Source of the DNA: RHLJ01 sp040222455
GTDB lineage: Bacteria; Bacteroidota; Rhodothermia; Balneolales; Balneolaceae
Direction of reading: 5' to 3'
Length of the DNA stretch: 64,000 bases
NCBI GenBank assembly: GCA_040222455.1
Contig: JAVKDD010000023.1
Coordinates: 1-64,000, forward strand
In this document: piece after piece, positions 61,872 to 64,000 of the stretch
Position numbering within the stretch: position 1 is the first letter of the stretch
Layout: every line of letters starts with the position of its first letter
Notes under the pieces: model-generated
What the model was told of the DNA's origin: nothing
Databases searched by the model: none
Seen by the model: only the letters and a program-made list of their open reading frames with translations
Translations under genes and position numbers: made by a program

Positions 61872-62309
61872 TCAGCCCGATTCTTTTTCACCTAATCTTT
61901 TGGGGTGATTGTCTTGTTCTTGTAATTCATCAAATGCTTGTTGGAAGTTTTGCATTAGCTCCATGTATTCCTTTGACTGAATAACACGTTGTTTTAAAGC
62001 CCGAGATTTGAGCGTTTCATTCCGGGCATATTTAATGAATTTATAGAAATGGAACTCTACGAGATCTCCTTCTTCATCAGAAAGATATATTTTCCCCTGA
62101 CTATCAACACTTTTAAAAATAAAAATGTGTTGACCAGAAGCGGAAGATGAATCAGTATATTTATGATAGGTACCCCAATCAAATTTTTGGCCTGTTAGCG
62201 CTTGAGCGATATTCCAACAGTTGATACGATCTCCTTCTTTCCAGTGAAGTATTTCTGAATACCAGGTGTGAGGCGGAACGCCTTTTTTCTTATTTCTAAA
62301 TAATCCCAT
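61872..62309 (-). CDS. Conserved hypothetical protein
   Basis: I do not recognise the family. The 145-aa cytoplasmic protein has INCWNIAQALTGQKFDWGTYHKYTD near the middle, an SASGQHIFIFKSVDSQGKIYL strand-rich section, and a Glu/Gln-rich helical tail (about 100-145) likely to form a coiled coil. It has no signal peptide. It is 24 bases downstream of the multi-helix membrane gene, so the two may be co-transcribed. Confidence 0.7.
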   Translation of the reverse strand: MGLFRNKKKGVPPHTWYSEILHWKEGDRINCWNIAQALTGQKFDWGTYHKYTDSSSASGQHIFIFKSVDSQGKIYLSDEEGDLVEFHFYKFIKYARNETLKSRALKQRVIQSKEYMELMQNFQQAFDELQEQDNHPKRLGEKESG

Positions 62310-62333
62310 GTACTTTTTACGGAGTTTAAAATA

Positions 62334-63071
62334 TTAGAATCTAAACAATTCTTTTACTGCGCTTCCGAAAGTACCTTTTTCTTCTAATATATTCTCAGGA
62401 TTCATTACTTCTAAAAGAGCAGTACCTCGATACATGTAATAGAGACTTATTGCCATTACAGTATGTGCCAGATCAAGGTGATTAAACCAAATACTTACAC
62501 CTATTTTACTTGTATAAAAGAAGGCTGCAAAACTGGAAAAAAGTACGGTCAGCACGAAGTATCTACTTCCTGTATTTCTGGTTTTCCAAAAAACATAGAA
62601 ATGAAGAGGAAGAACAATAAGTCCAAGACCATAAGCAGAGTGAACTTGAATAAAGAAAAAATTTAGAGTTACAAATGTAATCACTGCAAAAACGATCAAT
62701 TCGATTACGTTTGCCACCTCTAAAAACTGACCAAAAGATTTATTTAATATAGGTTGAGCATGCATAATCGAAGCTCGTTCTACAGCCATTACCGCAATCA
62801 TGCTAATTAGCCAACCAGGAAGTTTCCACTCTAAACCAATAGCATATTGAAAAGCGTGCCCAAGAATTCCACCCAAAAATGTGGCAACGCCCATAATCAA
62901 AAAATACCAGCGCATATATTGATGGAATTTTCCGGGTTTATTCAGTTTCACCAATTTTACAAAAGCATAAATGCATACTGCGGTAATCCATAAATCAGTA
63001 AAAGTTACTGTAGGCTCCATGATGGTAACCCCAAAAATATCTATAGAAGGTTGTCCGCTAGGTGAGTTCAT
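62334..63071 (-). CDS. Seven-helix membrane protein (DUF6962-like)
   Basis: A 245-aa inner-membrane protein with about seven hydrophobic helices starting near residues 24, 55, 84, 124, 150, 174 and 204. Conserved-looking features are EPTVTFTDLWITAVCIYAF and LDLAHTVMAISLYYMYRG. I believe it belongs to DUF6962 but cannot check. The function is unknown. A palindrome (63259-63290) lies about 190 bases upstream of the start. Confidence 0.7.
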   Translation of the reverse strand: MNSPSGQPSIDIFGVTIMEPTVTFTDLWITAVCIYAFVKLVKLNKPGKFHQYMRWYFLIMGVATFLGGILGHAFQYAIGLEWKLPGWLISMIAVMAVERASIMHAQPILNKSFGQFLEVANVIELIVFAVITFVTLNFFFIQVHSAYGLGLIVLPLHFYVFWKTRNTGSRYFVLTVLFSSFAAFFYTSKIGVSIWFNHLDLAHTVMAISLYYMYRGTALLEVMNPENILEEKGTFGSAVKELFRF

Positions 63072-63142
63072 GAGAGAATCAGATATTAATACAGTAGTTT
63101 AGTATCAAAAAGAGAACGTGAAAAGAGCTTGTTCCCGGACAT

Positions 63143-63170
63143 AAAAAAAGCCTGCTTTTGAGGGCTGGCT
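63143..63170 (-). terminator. Terminator of the GH5 gene
   Basis: On the minus strand AGCCAGC (63170-63164) pairs with GCAGGCT (63155-63149) with one mismatch around an 8-base loop, then seven T residues (63149-63143). It lies about 210 bases past the GH5 stop and ahead of the membrane gene. Confidence 0.65.
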
Positions 63171-63258
63171 GCTTTGATTTTTAAGTAACTGATACAAATA
63201 TAAGGCAGAGAGAGCCCCTCAACCAAATTTAGTTTATAATGTATAACTAATGATAAGC

Positions 63259-63290
63259 TATAATGCTTTAAATATTAGTAAAGCATTATA
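63259..63290. promoter_or_regulatory. Perfect 12-bp inverted repeat
   Basis: TATAATGCTTTA (63259-63270), spacer AATATTAG, and TAAAGCATTATA (63279-63290) are exact reverse complements. A partial third copy, TTATAATGCTT, begins at about 63300. It could be an operator for the membrane gene or the GH5 gene. Confidence 0.6.
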
Positions 63291-63381
63291 ATAACAACTT
63301 ATAATGCTTCTATACTAAGATGTTTTAATCCTCTGAATTAAACTATATACATTAGCAAAGCGCTGCTTTGAGAAAATGTAA

Positions 63382-64000
63382 CTATTCTGTCTCAGTTAAT
63401 GCCCTTAGTAGAGGAACATCCCAGGTACCATTATTTGGATTGTAAATTCCAAACCCGGAGGCGAATTCCCAATAGTGATAACTCATATCATTTTCGAGAG
63501 CAAAACTCACAATGGCTTCTGTCCAGCGTCCTCGCGATTCGGAGTCAGCTTTGCTGTAGGCGCCAAACTCACCAATATTTATAGGTACACCACGATCTTT
63601 ACCCCAATCTACAATAGTTTGAAAGTGATTTTCGATGGCGGCAACTTCTTCGGGAGTACTATCCCAGGTAGTCCCAAGCCACGCATCAGCATCTCCTTCA
63701 ACCCATTCGGCACCCTGATGTGTAAACTGGAAAGGCTCATAATAATGTACCGTAACAATTAAATTACCATCAGCAGGAATTTCAAGTTTTAATAAACCGG
63801 GAACTCCGCCCCATTCTGCGGCTCCAATAACAACGGTTCGATATGGATTGTGTTCGCGAATTTTTTCCAGTCCAAGAGGAAGTAATTGATTCCAAAGTTC
63901 GGCAGTTAATGCGCCGTGAGGTTCATTTAAAATTTCGAATAGAACTTCTTTTGGTTGATCTTTATATCGTAGGGAGATTTGTTCCCAAATCGACAAAAAC
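63382..64000 (-). CDS. Glycoside hydrolase family 5, partial (C-terminal part)
   Basis: The frame runs off the right edge, so only about 206 residues are seen; the N-terminus and any signal peptide are outside. Catalytic residues of GH5 are visible: acid/base Glu in FEILNEPHG and nucleophile Glu in INIGEFGAYS. IVTVHYYEPFQFTHQG and MSYHYWEFASGFGIYN are substrate-site segments. It is probably an endoglucanase- or mannanase-type enzyme acting on polysaccharide. A leading TTG at 63996 is not a start. Confidence 0.92.
   Translation of the reverse strand, partial: FLSIWEQISLRYKDQPKEVLFEILNEPHGALTAELWNQLLPLGLEKIREHNPYRTVVIGAAEWGGVPGLLKLEIPADGNLIVTVHYYEPFQFTHQGAEWVEGDADAWLGTTWDSTPEEVAAIENHFQTIVDWGKDRGVPINIGEFGAYSKADSESRGRWTEAIVSFALENDMSYHYWEFASGFGIYNPNNGTWDVPLLRALTETE

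Larger units (their letters stand above)
63072..63381. other. Intergenic region with terminator and palindrome
   Basis: The gap between the membrane gene and the GH5 gene contains a minus-strand terminator (63143-63170) and a perfect palindrome with a nearby third half-site (63259-63310). I see no gene. The remainder (about 63171-63258) is AT-rich without recognisable features. Confidence 0.6.

Noticed and set aside
1..64000. CRISPR arrays, insertion sequences, prophage or defence genes
   Set aside because: No regularly spaced direct repeats, no transposase, integrase, Cas or restriction genes were recognised in either strand.

Overview
The window reads as an origin-proximal stretch of the chromosome of an AT-rich, Gram-negative member of the Bacteroidota/Balneolota (FCB) group. 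Evidence for this placement: the rpmB-rpmG-DUF4295 ribosomal cassette; a promoter of the Bacteroidota TTG-N20-TAnnTTTG type in front of it; bS16 with a long acidic tail; weak Shine-Dalgarno sequences; and many outer-membrane and lipoprotein-type DUF families. I cannot assign a genus. The gammaproteobacterial-looking TyrA and the glp set fit a marine Balneola-like heterotroph, but that is inference.

Layout. 0.4-8.3 kb: tyrA, uvrB, a marR-type regulator, the operon yqeY-cvpA-tyrS-xth and the ribosomal cassette. 8.5-13 kb: gyrB-gyrA. 13-17 kb: WYL regulator, rsmG (gidB) and mnmG (gidA), then tRNA-Asp. Two parS-like sites lie inside rsmG. 16.8-25 kb: glutathione peroxidase, a metallo-beta-lactamase-fold hydrolase, mannose-1-phosphate guanylyltransferase, a PhoBR-like two-component pair, ruvC-ruvA and fabI. 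25-30 kb: ffh, rpsP-rimM-trmD-rplS and adk. 29.8-34 kb: glycerol catabolism (glpK, glpD, glpF), with palindromic repeats at each junction. 34-40 kb: sialate O-acetylesterase, patatin, a YiiX-like hydrolase, an alkaline-phosphatase-superfamily enzyme and dtd.

39.84-40.28 kb is a gene-free, AT-rich block with a cluster of DnaA-box-like 9-mers, the best candidate for oriC or another DnaA-controlled site. It is followed by a DinB/YfiT protein and purM. 42-52 kb is an accessory-looking run of small conserved families: an orphan antitoxin, DUF2200, a tandem-RCK potassium channel, GyrI-like, DUF2914, XRE plus membrane partner, SIMPL, AtuA-like, DUF2911, hemolysin III and a divergent Nramp. 52-64 kb is degradative and secreted: M14 peptidase, GMC oxidoreductase with its small subunit, three exported amidohydrolases, two unknowns and the C-terminal part of a GH5 glycosidase cut by the window edge.

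Most of the window is ordinary housekeeping. The most notable signals are the DnaA-box cluster, the parS sites embedded in rsmG, several families of paired inverted intergenic repeats, the elongated bS16, an Nramp homologue without the canonical metal-binding motif, and an amidohydrolase pair in which one copy has lost a metal ligand. I found no CRISPR array, insertion sequence, prophage or defence island, and nothing I could confidently call a wholly new system.
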